Shown here: positions 46,893 to 55,312 of the stretch, in pieces
Position numbering within the stretch: position 1 is the first letter of the stretch
How the letters are laid out: each line of letters starts with the position of its first letter
Source: Brachyspira murdochii DSM 12563
GTDB taxonomy: Bacteria; Spirochaetota; Brachyspiria; Brachyspirales; Brachyspiraceae
Direction: 5' to 3'
DNA: 64,000 nucleotides
Assembly: GCF_000092845.1 (NCBI RefSeq)
Contig: NC_014150.1
Location: 682,001-746,000 of the forward strand
Notes under the pieces: model-generated
What the model saw: only the letters and a program-made list of their open reading frames with translations
What the model was told of the DNA's origin: nothing
Database searches by the model: none
Made by a program: the position numbers and the translations under genes

Positions 46893-46930
46893 TGCTGCAA
46901 TTTTTATAATTATATAAAATTGCAGCAATT
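46893..46930 (+). terminator. Terminator hairpin after oppA copy 3
   Basis: TGCTGCAATTTT (46893-46904) pairs perfectly with AAAATTGCAGCA (46916-46927). The following sequence is A/T-rich but not a pure T tract. Confidence 0.65.
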
Positions 46931-47010
46931 ATATTTTATACTCTTGTTTTTTATATAAAAATTCATATATTATATTATTATAATAGAATTTGAACAGAGG
47001 TAACATTTAT

Positions 47011-47451
47011 ATGGAAGATGTGTTTATAGGAAAATTAATAAAAGAGCTTCATACTGCTTTGGATAACAGATTCAATAAATTTTTGGATAAACATAAATTA
47101 ACATCTTCTCAAATGGATATATTAATGTTTCTTTATCATAATGAGCAGAAAATTGTTAATCAAAGGGATATAGAAAATTTCTTAGGTTTAAGTAATCCTA
47201 CAATAGCTGGAACTCTCTACAGATTGGAAAAAAAAGGATTTATAAAAAGAAAAATAAGCAGCGAAGATAAAAGATATAAAGAAATATATTTAACTCCTAA
47301 AAGCAAAAAAGTTAAAGAAATTGTATTTGAAGATATTAAAAAAAATAATGAAATAATGTTTCATAATATGTCATCTGAAGAAAAAGAAACTTTGGTATTA
47401 TTAGTAGAAAAATTATTAAGCAATATACAAAATAAAGATATTGATTTTTAA
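47011..47451 (+). CDS. MarR-family transcriptional regulator
   Basis: ATG 47011 gives 146 residues, with AGAGG 11 bases before it. It shows a MarR winged helix: LTSSQMDILMFLYHNEQKIVNQRDIENFLGLSNPTIAGTLYRLEKKGFIKRKISSEDKRYKEIYLTPKSKK (read in parts around residues 35-105), flanked by dimerisation helices. The ligand and targets are unknown. The nearest possible target is the preceding oppA, but that gene ends in a terminator. Confidence 0.92.
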   Translation: MEDVFIGKLIKELHTALDNRFNKFLDKHKLTSSQMDILMFLYHNEQKIVNQRDIENFLGLSNPTIAGTLYRLEKKGFIKRKISSEDKRYKEIYLTPKSKKVKEIVFEDIKKNNEIMFHNMSSEEKETLVLLVEKLLSNIQNKDIDF

Positions 47452-47474
47452 ATAATGACAAAATACTAAATTAA

Positions 47475-48560
47475 TCATTTAAAATATAAACTATTCATTA
47501 CATCGCAGGCAAATGATATTAAACGATTGCTTACAGTTACAGTAGATGAAATTGTAAGTATTATAGATTCATTTCCTTTACTTATAAGAGCTATAGCATT
47601 AAAAAAGTCATTTTTATTTATCTTTGATGTGAAAATAAACTCAGCAAATAAATCATTATAATTTTCTCTGTTTTTTATAGATATTGGTTTAATAATAGAA
47701 TAAAGCTCCCCTCTTCTATCTCTAAATCCGTCAAATAATTCTTTTATATCCTTTTCGTCATATTTTTCATTGCTGTAGCTTATTATAATTGATATTCTAT
47801 TATCCGGACTTTCTATTTTTAATACAGCACCGTCTGAACCATCTATAGAAGCATTAAAATTTTCTGGTACAAGCAAATGAAATCTATCTGGATTTGCCTC
47901 TATTGATGTGAAATTGTCTATATAAAATTTAGAATTATCTATTAAATATTTTATATTATTAATTCTGTTTATAATATTGACATTATTTTTATTTACGGTT
48001 AATGCCCTTTCCAATATATCAAAAGCCTCCTCATATTTATACATAGTTCTGTATGCTACTGACATATTAATCATAGATAAAACATCGTCATTATCTATAG
48101 ATACAGCCTTTTTGTATTTTTCTATAGCTTCATTATGCTTTCCTTCCATTGAAAGTATAATTCCGTACTGACCGTAAATACTAGAATTAATATCTCCAAT
48201 AGATATAAGTTTTTCTATTACATCTTTAGCTTTATCATATTGATAAGTATTTATAAGTGCTTCAATCTTATTTTCAAGCAAATCCTTATCATCTTTTATA
48301 AAATTAAGACCATTATCCATTAATTCTATTACAGAGTTAAAATCATTTTCTTCATAATATATGTCTGCTAAAACCAAATATCCGTATTTATATTTATTAT
48401 CTTTTTTTATTAATTCTAAAGCTAGTTTTTTAGCATATGAAATATTATTTATATCTATTAAATTATTTATCTTTTCTATAACAATATCATTGCTTTCTTT
48501 TATAATTTCTTTAATATCATCATCTACATTAATATTATTTACACTTTCACTAGCTAACAT
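47475..48560 (-). CDS. TPR-repeat protein
   Basis: A 361-residue protein with at least four tetratricopeptide repeats between about residues 40 and 205 (for example YGYLVLADIYYEENDFNSVIELMDNG and SIYGQYGIILSMEGKHNEAIEKYKKAV). After them lies a C-terminal beta-rich domain beginning FHLLVPENFNASIDGSDGAV. There is no signal peptide. TPRs mediate protein binding; the partner is unknown. It starts 4 bases after the HAD-IB gene, so the two are co-transcribed. Confidence 0.82.
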   Translation of the reverse strand: MLASESVNNINVDDDIKEIIKESNDIVIEKINNLIDINNISYAKKLALELIKKDNKYKYGYLVLADIYYEENDFNSVIELMDNGLNFIKDDKDLLENKIEALINTYQYDKAKDVIEKLISIGDINSSIYGQYGIILSMEGKHNEAIEKYKKAVSIDNDDVLSMINMSVAYRTMYKYEEAFDILERALTVNKNNVNIINRINNIKYLIDNSKFYIDNFTSIEANPDRFHLLVPENFNASIDGSDGAVLKIESPDNRISIIISYSNEKYDEKDIKELFDGFRDRRGELYSIIKPISIKNRENYNDLFAEFIFTSKINKNDFFNAIALISKGNESIILTISSTVTVSNRLISFACDVMNSLYFK

Positions 48561-48564
48561 AATT

Positions 48565-49224
48565 TTATCTCCAATTAACTATAATAAAGCCTTTATCTTT
48601 ATTTTTTAAAGCATGCTCTTTTAATCTCTTATCAGGATTAACACATATTTTAGTGTCGGCAAATTCAAAGAGAGGTAAATCACTTATAGAATCGCTGTAT
48701 GCTATATTTTTATCTCTATGTTTCGGAAAAAAATGCTCTGTAAAGAGTCTGTATCTTTTAGCAGTACCATAGCAGTTTCTTCCGTACATATAACCAGTAT
48801 ACTTTCCCCTAAAAGTCCATAGCTCAGTACCCATACATCTGTCAAAACCCAAATTTTCTGCTATATATTTTGCATAAATCTCAAAACTGGCTGTAACTAA
48901 AACAAGTGTATAACCTTTACTTTTTAATTTCTTTATTTCTTCCAAAGCGTCCCTATAATAAAGAGATGGCACTGCAGTATCTGCAAACTCTTTTCCTATT
49001 TTATCTCCAAACTCTATATCTATATTTTTAAATATATGTGCTATTCTATACTTTACGCTTTCATTATTTATTATTTTTAAACAAAATAAAATAAAATAAG
49101 GAAGCAAAGCTATATAATATATAAAACTTGAAGGATTCTTTTTTAAATAGAATTTCATAAAAGGAACTATTGAATCTTTTTTTAAGATAGTTTTATCCAA
49201 ATCAAAATATGCCGCTTTCATCAT
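48565..49224 (-). CDS. HAD-IB family phosphatase (SerB-like fold)
   Basis: A 219-residue HAD hydrolase of subfamily IB. Motif I is AYFDLDKTIL (D8, D10), motif II LVTASFEIYAKYIAENLGFD, and motif IV YSDSISDLPLFEFA. The TELWTFRGKYTGYMYGRNCYGTAKRYRL stretch is typical of HAD-IB phosphatases near phospholipid and serine phosphatases. The substrate is unknown. It is the first gene of a two-gene unit with the TPR protein. Confidence 0.9.
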   Translation of the reverse strand: MMKAAYFDLDKTILKKDSIVPFMKFYLKKNPSSFIYYIALLPYFILFCLKIINNESVKYRIAHIFKNIDIEFGDKIGKEFADTAVPSLYYRDALEEIKKLKSKGYTLVLVTASFEIYAKYIAENLGFDRCMGTELWTFRGKYTGYMYGRNCYGTAKRYRLFTEHFFPKHRDKNIAYSDSISDLPLFEFADTKICVNPDKRLKEHALKNKDKGFIIVNWR

Positions 49225-49315
49225 AATAATGTTATTCTACTACAAAATAATCATTTGTCAAAGGAATTTAATCAATTTATATAAAAAAATTATGTAAACC
49301 TAATACAAAAATGTC

Positions 49316-49344
49316 TTGACTATAAGCAAAAAATTTAATATTAT
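49316..49344 (+). promoter_or_regulatory. Predicted promoter of def inside a tandem repeat
   Basis: TTGACT (49316-49321), 17-base spacer, TATTAT (49339-49344). The -10 box lies in the first copy of the 19-base repeat; later copies repeat it. Confidence 0.45.
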
Positions 49345-49380
49345 ATAGGAAATTTAATATTATATAGGAAATTTAATATT
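49331..49380. repeat. 19-base tandem repeat, about 2.6 copies
   Basis: AAATTTAATATTATATAGG occurs at 49331-49349 and 49350-49368 without a mismatch. The first 12 bases recur at 49369-49380. It lies upstream of def. Confidence 0.9.
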
Positions 49381-49455
49381 AATTAATAATGAGTATTAAT
49401 TTATAATAATGAATATACAATTTTTACAGATAATTTTTTAGGAGAAAATATAAAT

Positions 49456-50025
49456 ATGCTTAGAGAGTTAGTTATATATGGAGATGAAAGACTTCAGCAG
49501 GTATCAGAAAAGATAGAAAAAATAGATGATGAAATACTTACATTAATAGACGATATGTTTGAAACTATGTATAAAGAAAGAGGTGTAGGACTTGCTGCTG
49601 TTCAAATAGGAATATTAAAAAGACTTATAGTTATATCAGTACCTGATTTTGATGATGAAACTAAACCAGACTTCAAATTAGCCCTTATAAACCCTGAAAT
49701 AATATGGCATGGAGAAGAAAAAGAAATATTAGAAGAAGGCTGTTTGTCATTTCCAGAAATAAGAGATGATGTAGCAAGATATAAAGAGATAAAAGTAAAA
49801 TATTTAGATAAAGAAGGAAATGAGCAGATACTTGAAGCTGAAGGATATATAGCAAAAGTACTTCAGCATGAAATAGATCATACAAATGGAATATCATTTA
49901 TAGACAGACTGGAATCATATCAAAAAAGAAGATTAAAAAGAGAATTAAAAGACCTTAGAAATAATACTGTAAGAGGAATAAAAAAACTACAAAACAGAGA
50001 AAAGCTGCAAAATACTACTAATTAA
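49456..50025 (+). CDS. def: Peptide deformylase
   Basis: A 189-residue peptide deformylase with the three metal motifs: GVGLAAVQIG (motif I), EEGCLSFPE (motif II, metal Cys) and QHEIDHTNG (motif III, metal His pair). It removes the formyl group from nascent proteins. The C-terminus is a basic helical tail (KRRLKRELKDLRNN). The start follows GGAGAAAAT. The HAD phosphatase gene begins 29 bases later and may share its transcript. Confidence 0.97.
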   Translation: MLRELVIYGDERLQQVSEKIEKIDDEILTLIDDMFETMYKERGVGLAAVQIGILKRLIVISVPDFDDETKPDFKLALINPEIIWHGEEKEILEEGCLSFPEIRDDVARYKEIKVKYLDKEGNEQILEAEGYIAKVLQHEIDHTNGISFIDRLESYQKRRLKRELKDLRNNTVRGIKKLQNREKLQNTTN

Positions 50026-50054
50026 TAAAAAAATTAATTAAAAATGGATAAAAA

Positions 50055-50708
50055 ATGATTAAAAACATAATATTCGACTTGGACGGTACTTTGGCAGATT
50101 CTATAGATGATATTTATCATTGCGTAAATGCAGCACTTACACATTTTAACTTAAAAAACATAACAATTGAAGATGCACATAATTTTGTAGGCAATGGTGC
50201 TAGAATGCTTATAAAACGTGCTGTAAATAAATACTATAACAATGAAAATATTGAAGAAGAAGTATACAGCTTTTATATGAAATACTATGAAGAGCATTGT
50301 GCCGATAATACTAAATTATACTGCGGAGTTTATGATACACTAGAACTATTATACAAACATAATATTAATATGTTTATAATAAGCAATAAGCCCAATAAAA
50401 TGGTAAAAAAAACAGCAGAAAAACTAAATATAATAAAATTTTTTAAGGCTGTGATAGGAGATGGTGTTTACCCATACATGAAACCTGATGTTAATATATG
50501 GTACGGTATAAAAAATGATTATAATTTGAAAGAAGATGAAACTATTATGGTTGGAGATGGGGTTCCTGATTATGACTTTGCTGTTAATTCTAAAATAAAA
50601 TGCGTATTAGCATTATACGGCATAACCGATAAAAATATTTTGATAAATCTAAATAATAATGATTATTATTTAAATTCATTTAAAGAAATTGCCGATTATG
50701 CATTATAA
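50055..50708 (+). CDS. HAD phosphatase of the phosphoglycolate phosphatase (Gph) group
   Basis: A 217-residue HAD-IA protein. Motif I is IIFDLDGTLADS (D8, D10), followed by an alpha-helical cap (about 15-80), motif II IISNKPNKM, and motif IV MVGDGVPDYDFAVNS. Gph enzymes hydrolyse 2-phosphoglycolate, and close relatives act on pyrophosphate or sugar phosphates. The assignment to Gph itself is tentative. Confidence 0.88.
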   Translation: MIKNIIFDLDGTLADSIDDIYHCVNAALTHFNLKNITIEDAHNFVGNGARMLIKRAVNKYYNNENIEEEVYSFYMKYYEEHCADNTKLYCGVYDTLELLYKHNINMFIISNKPNKMVKKTAEKLNIIKFFKAVIGDGVYPYMKPDVNIWYGIKNDYNLKEDETIMVGDGVPDYDFAVNSKIKCVLALYGITDKNILINLNNNDYYLNSFKEIADYAL

Positions 50709-50740
50709 GAAAGTAAATTTAAAAAAAGAATATTAAACTA

Positions 50741-50769
50741 TTGACAATACTAAAAAATGTTTGTATATT
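50741..50769 (+). promoter_or_regulatory. Sigma-70 promoter of the M23 peptidase gene
   Basis: TTGACA (50741-50746), 17-base spacer, TATATT (50764-50769), about 50 bases before the start codon. Confidence 0.65.
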
Positions 50770-50819
50770 AGAAGAAATTATTTCTTAATAAAAACAATTA
50801 GTATTAATTTAACGGCGAT

Positions 50820-52058
50820 ATGAAAAATAACAAATTTAAGTACACAAAAATTAGAAAAAGCAAAGGTATATTTCTGCATATAGAAAATATATTTGAAAGT
50901 ATTAAGTCGAAATTTCATAATGATACCCCTAGAATAAGAACTACTTTTGTACACTCGGCAAGGTATAATGAAAAGAAACACAACAAAATGTTTTCAAATT
51001 TAATTAAGAAATTTGCTTTAACTGTTGTATCATTCTCACTATTTCTATTTCTTGCCAATTTCTTAATAATGAATATGCGTCAGACTTCTAATGCCGCTAT
51101 ACTTCCAAAGGATAAACTTCCTTCAAATATTGCATACAATAAAGTATTAGATGAAATGTCTCCTGAGCAGTTATCTAACAATCCTGAATCCAGCTTATCT
51201 GATGTACCTACTGTAACTTCTGCAGTAACAATAGAAAATGCTACAGATATATTTTATAATACTATAACTTCTGATAATACATTGGTAGGAGATGGAACTA
51301 TCGGAATGAAATATGATGAATATATAATAGAAGAAGGAGATAATCTCACTGTTATATCAAGAAAAATAGGTGCTAATTTGGACACTCTAGTAAGTGTTAA
51401 TAAAATAAGCAATGCAAATAGATTAAGACCTGGACAAAAAATCATAGTTCCTAATAGAAACGGACTGTTGTATACTATAAAAAAAGGGGAATCTTTAGAA
51501 GATGTTACAGAAAGATATGATGTTTCATTAAAAAGAGTGCTTACTTTCAATAAAATATCTGATGCTGCTGATATAGAGGCAGGAGACGATATATTCTTAC
51601 CGGGTGCTAAATACACTTTAGATGAAAGAATAGATAAATTCGGACAGATGTTTAGTCTTCCTACAACCATAACTAGAATAAGCAGCGTATTTGGATACAG
51701 AGTACACCCTATTACTGGAGTAAGAACAAAACATATGGGCGTTGATATACCGGGAAGACTTAATACCCCAGTATATGCTGCAAGAAAAGGTAAAGTAATA
51801 TTTGCAGGATACAGCGGCGGATACGGAAATTTGGTAATAGTAAGACATGATAAAGGGTACACTACATATTACGGACACCTTAATTCAATAACTACAAAAG
51901 CAGGGGCAAATGTAGGTGTTGGCGTTATGATAGGAAGAATGGGAAGCACTGGAAGATCTACTGGAAGCCATTTACATTTTGAAGTTAGAAGAAACGGTGT
52001 AGCATTGAATCCAGCTGATTTTATACCTATTAAAAAGTTTTTGAGAGGAAGAAGATAA
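50820..52058 (+). CDS. LysM/M23 cell-wall endopeptidase
   Basis: A 412-residue membrane-anchored protein. A basic cytoplasmic N-terminus (about 1-60) precedes one membrane helix (about 66-86). Then come a linker, two LysM peptidoglycan-binding repeats (YIIEEGDNLTVISRKIGANLD near 168 and YTIKKGESLEDVTERYDVS near 218), and an M23 LytM domain (about 290-395). Zinc motifs are HMGVDIPG and HLHFEV. It cuts peptide crosslinks in peptidoglycan during growth or division, or, if inactive, acts as an activator. The key metal ligands are present, so it is probably active. It has its own promoter and terminator. Confidence 0.94.
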   Translation: MKNNKFKYTKIRKSKGIFLHIENIFESIKSKFHNDTPRIRTTFVHSARYNEKKHNKMFSNLIKKFALTVVSFSLFLFLANFLIMNMRQTSNAAILPKDKLPSNIAYNKVLDEMSPEQLSNNPESSLSDVPTVTSAVTIENATDIFYNTITSDNTLVGDGTIGMKYDEYIIEEGDNLTVISRKIGANLDTLVSVNKISNANRLRPGQKIIVPNRNGLLYTIKKGESLEDVTERYDVSLKRVLTFNKISDAADIEAGDDIFLPGAKYTLDERIDKFGQMFSLPTTITRISSVFGYRVHPITGVRTKHMGVDIPGRLNTPVYAARKGKVIFAGYSGGYGNLVIVRHDKGYTTYYGHLNSITTKAGANVGVGVMIGRMGSTGRSTGSHLHFEVRRNGVALNPADFIPIKKFLRGRR

Positions 52059-52088
52059 TAATATAGTTATTAAACAATATACATATAA

Positions 52089-52116
52089 AAGGATTCATTT
52101 TTATGAGTCCTTTTTT
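52089..52116 (+). terminator. Rho-independent terminator of the M23 gene
   Basis: AAGGATTCAT (52089-52098) pairs with ATGAGTCCTT (52103-52112) with one G-T position, followed by a T tract. Confidence 0.8.
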
Positions 52117-52182
52117 ATTTTTTTAATATTTTTTATTATACTACTATTTACAATTATATCTATTTGAGTATAATACATCATT

Positions 52183-53010
52183 ATGAATGACATTATAAAA
52201 ATTATCGATACATTAAATGAAATACCAGAGCCTTTCTCTGTAGACGGAATAATAAAAACATTTGAAGCAAGTTCAAAAAATGTAATAGAAAGTTTTGCTG
52301 TTTATTTTTACAAAGAAGGAAATGCTGAGGCTAATTTATGGTATATATCTTCAAATAAATCTGTAATAGATAATAAAGATAATAATAAAAAATATAAATT
52401 ATTTGCAAGAGGAAATAATTTCGGCTTTATACTGATTAATAGTGAAAAAGACAGAGAAAAAATTGAAATATTAATAAATTACTTATCTATAATACTTTAC
52501 AGTGAAAAGTTATCATTTTTGGCAAACAGAGATAAACTCACAAATCTTTATAACAGAGGATATATACTAAAATATCTAAATGAAAAAGAAATAAGCGGAC
52601 ATATATATTCTATTGTAATAATAGATTTGGACAAATTCAAACATTATAATGACAGCTATGGGCATAATATAGGCGATCATGTATTAAAGAATGCCTCAAA
52701 AGTGATGAAAGAAGCATTGAAAAGCATTGTACATAAATCTATACTTGGGAGATACGGCGGAGAAGAGTTTATTGTGGTTTTTGATATAAATAATAGAGAT
52801 GAACTTTATAATGCTATGGAGAGAATAAGAATAAGTCTAATGGAAAGCGATTTCTCTACAGATGAATACTCATTGAAAGCTACTGCATCTTTAGGCGGTG
52901 CTGTAAAAGAAGGAAATACAAGTTTAAGAGCTTTTATACATCAGGCAGACCAATCATTATATAATGCAAAAGAAACAGGAAGAAACAAATCTGTTATACT
53001 GAAATTTTAA
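52183..53010 (+). CDS. Soluble GGDEF diguanylate cyclase
   Basis: A 275-residue cytoplasmic protein. The N-terminal 115 residues look like a small GAF-type sensor (strands FAVYFYKEGN, NLWYISSN, FGFILINS). The GGDEF domain starts at NRDKLTNLYNRGY and has IIDLDKFKHYNDSYGHNIGDHVL and the active loop RYGGEEFIVVF. It makes cyclic di-GMP. The RxxD inhibitory site normally just before the loop is absent, so product inhibition may be missing. There is no membrane segment. Monocistronic. Confidence 0.94.
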   Translation: MNDIIKIIDTLNEIPEPFSVDGIIKTFEASSKNVIESFAVYFYKEGNAEANLWYISSNKSVIDNKDNNKKYKLFARGNNFGFILINSEKDREKIEILINYLSIILYSEKLSFLANRDKLTNLYNRGYILKYLNEKEISGHIYSIVIIDLDKFKHYNDSYGHNIGDHVLKNASKVMKEALKSIVHKSILGRYGGEEFIVVFDINNRDELYNAMERIRISLMESDFSTDEYSLKATASLGGAVKEGNTSLRAFIHQADQSLYNAKETGRNKSVILKF

Positions 53011-53426
53011 AATTTAAGAGTAAAATAATACATGTTTTCTATTCTAAGTCAGTCATTTACGAGTTCAAATACTCATTTTTGTATTATACCTTTCATATAC
53101 GAGCATAAGAAGATAAACCGATGTTTTTAATATATCTCTACAGTTATTATATTTTCAATAATATTTAAAAAATATACCATACATTTTTAAGCTTAAAAAA
53201 TTATAATAAGCAAAACTATATCATATAAACACAATATTCAATAAACGTTTATTTTAAGTATACTAACAAAATATAAAAAGCTAGTTATAATGGAGACAGA
53301 GATAAAAAGTCACTTTTATTTAGCTTTAATAATGTAAAGCTAAATAAAAGTGGGAGATTATTTATGAAAAATACTATATATTATAACCATTTATAAAAGA
53401 TATGGTAAAAAATAAATATAAAGTTA
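53011..53426. other. 416-base gap between convergent genes
   Basis: No coding sequence is supported. The only strong element is the perfect 18-base inverted repeat at 53311-53352, described separately. Confidence 0.5.
53311..53352 (-). terminator. Perfect 18-base hairpin downstream of the K+/H+ antiporter gene
   Basis: CACTTTTATTTAGCTTTA (53311-53328) and its exact complement (53335-53352) enclose a six-base loop. On the minus strand it is followed by ACTTTTTATC, so it can terminate the antiporter transcript, though it lies 75 bases past that stop codon. Confidence 0.55.
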
Positions 53427-55022
53427 TTACACATCTCTTAATAATACAATATCTTTATCTCTTATTACAGTATTTCCTCTTGGTATTACAGTTCCGCCCT
53501 CCCTTTTTATCATAACTATCAAATTATTTTTAGGTAAATTTAAATCTTTTAATTCCTTATCCCTCCAAGGATGATGAAGATTTATATGTATTTCTCTCAA
53601 ACTTATATCATAATATTTAGTTCTTTTAGCATTAAGTATAACAACATCTCCAGCCTCAATAACAGTTTTTCCATTAGGTATAATAGTAGTATTTCCTCTC
53701 TCTATAGTTACAATAATAGAATCCTCTGGAAGCTCTATCTCCATTATAGGTCTTCCAACCCAATGATGATGCGGAGGTATTGTTATCTGTATAAGCTCCA
53801 TATCAGAATCATCAACAAAATCGTTGAAAGTTTTAAGTACATTTTCATCAGAATCCACTAAATCCAGTTTTTTAGCTATAATAGGAAGCAGTGTACCCTG
53901 AAATAATACTGATATTATAGCTAGGAAAAATACTATATGAAATATATCATAACTTATAGAATTATTATTAACTATTACAAATATAGCAAATACTATAGAA
54001 GCAGCACCTCTAAGTCCAGCCCACATAACAAGCAGCTGCTTTTTCAATGATATTTTAAAAGGAGTTAGTATAGAAAATACAGCTATAGGTCTTGCCACAA
54101 AAGTTACAAAAAGAGCTACATATATAGCCGTAGGTGCTACATTAAATATTCTTGAAGGGAAAGATAAAAGCCCTAACAAAAAGAAAAGAACCATCTGCAT
54201 AAGTCCAGTAACTCCGTCAAAGAAATGAACCAAAGTAACTTTATTTTTGATGCTGCTGTTTCCAAGCACTATTCCAACTATATAAACAGTTAAATATCCG
54301 TTTCCGCCTATTACAGAAGATAGTGAGTATGAAAGCAATGCAACAGCAAGTACAAATATTGTATCAAGTCCATTAACTGGGAATTTGAATCTCCTAAGCA
54401 TATTATAAGCCATAAATGATACCAAAGCAGCAACCGCCAAAGCAAAAACAATCTGAGCAAAAACCATGTATATAATGGCTAAAGGACTGGTTAATGTTTT
54501 TCCTAAAAGCCCCAAAAATATAACTGTAAGCATATACGACATAGGGTCGTTACTTCCGCTCTCAAGCTCAAGCAATGAAGCTAAACCGTCTTTAAGGTTA
54601 AGACTTCTTGAACGAAGTATAGAGAATACTGAAGCTGCATCAGTAGAACCTATAACAGATCCTATTAAAAAACTTTCAAAAAGTCCGAATTTAAGTACAA
54701 AGTAGCATAATACTCCAGTAACCATAGATGTAATAAAAGTTCCTATAAAAGATAGTAAAAATGCCTTGCTTGCAACAGGTTTTGCCGCTTTCCAATTAGT
54801 TCCAAATCCTCCATAAAACATAATGAATATCAATGTTATAGTACAAAGCTGTTCTGCTATTTTATAATCATCAAAACGTATTTTTAAAACTCCGTCTGTA
54901 CCAAATATCATTCCCAAAACAAGGAAAAGCAAAAGAGAAGGAACTCCCACTTTTGTTGAAATTTTACTCACAATTATACAGAGAATAATTATTATAGATG
55001 ATAATAATATTGAAAAATTCAT
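53427..55022 (-). CDS. Potassium/proton antiporter, CPA1 (NhaP2/CvrA) type
   Basis: A 531-residue antiporter. About 12-13 membrane helices span residues 1-395, with the conserved GSVIGSTDAASVFSILRSRSLNLKDGLASLLELESGSNDPMSYML core (read in pieces around 140-185) containing the ion-binding TD and ND aspartates. Two C-terminal RCK_C/TrkA_C domains follow (IPPHHHWVGRPIMEIELPEDSII near 415 and HHPWRDKELKDLNLPKNNLI near 490). Homologues export K+ or Na+ for protons and guard against alkaline or K+ stress. Nucleotide control through the C-terminal domains is likely. The ribosome site is AAGG. Confidence 0.93.
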   Translation of the reverse strand: MNFSILLSSIIIILCIIVSKISTKVGVPSLLLFLVLGMIFGTDGVLKIRFDDYKIAEQLCTITLIFIMFYGGFGTNWKAAKPVASKAFLLSFIGTFITSMVTGVLCYFVLKFGLFESFLIGSVIGSTDAASVFSILRSRSLNLKDGLASLLELESGSNDPMSYMLTVIFLGLLGKTLTSPLAIIYMVFAQIVFALAVAALVSFMAYNMLRRFKFPVNGLDTIFVLAVALLSYSLSSVIGGNGYLTVYIVGIVLGNSSIKNKVTLVHFFDGVTGLMQMVLFFLLGLLSFPSRIFNVAPTAIYVALFVTFVARPIAVFSILTPFKISLKKQLLVMWAGLRGAASIVFAIFVIVNNNSISYDIFHIVFFLAIISVLFQGTLLPIIAKKLDLVDSDENVLKTFNDFVDDSDMELIQITIPPHHHWVGRPIMEIELPEDSIIVTIERGNTTIIPNGKTVIEAGDVVILNAKRTKYYDISLREIHINLHHPWRDKELKDLNLPKNNLIVMIKREGGTVIPRGNTVIRDKDIVLLRDV

Positions 55023-55192
55023 AAAAATAAAAACCTTATTAAATAATAGAAGTATATTATTATAATACTATTTTGAAAAAATATAAATATGTTAACAAAA
55101 AAATTAATAAATATACTTTTTTATTTATAATAAATTATCATAATAGAATAATTCAATTTTTAATAACCATAATATTTTTTATAATAACACTT

Positions 55193-55200
55193 TCCGATAA
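55193..55200 (+). promoter_or_regulatory. Possible sigma-28 -10 element upstream of flgL
   Basis: TCCGATAA resembles the flagellar sigma-28 -10 consensus GCCGATAA, about 113 bases before flgL. A matching TAAA at the right upstream distance is not seen, so this is weak. Confidence 0.25.
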
Positions 55201-55312
55201 TAAAACAGAATATAAACTGATATACAAAAAACTATATCATAAAAAAATAATAAAAGAATCTATAATTATTACGAGAATAGAAACGATATAATCACTTCAG
55301 GAGATATAAATT

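Noticed and set aside
51254-51862. Open frame antisense to the LysM/M23 gene
   Set aside because: Shadow of a gene with clear LysM repeats and zinc motifs.
55073-55291. 72-codon frame upstream of flgL
   Set aside because: Composition is Lys/Ile/Asn/Tyr-rich as expected from random AT-rich DNA, with no ribosome site or family pattern.
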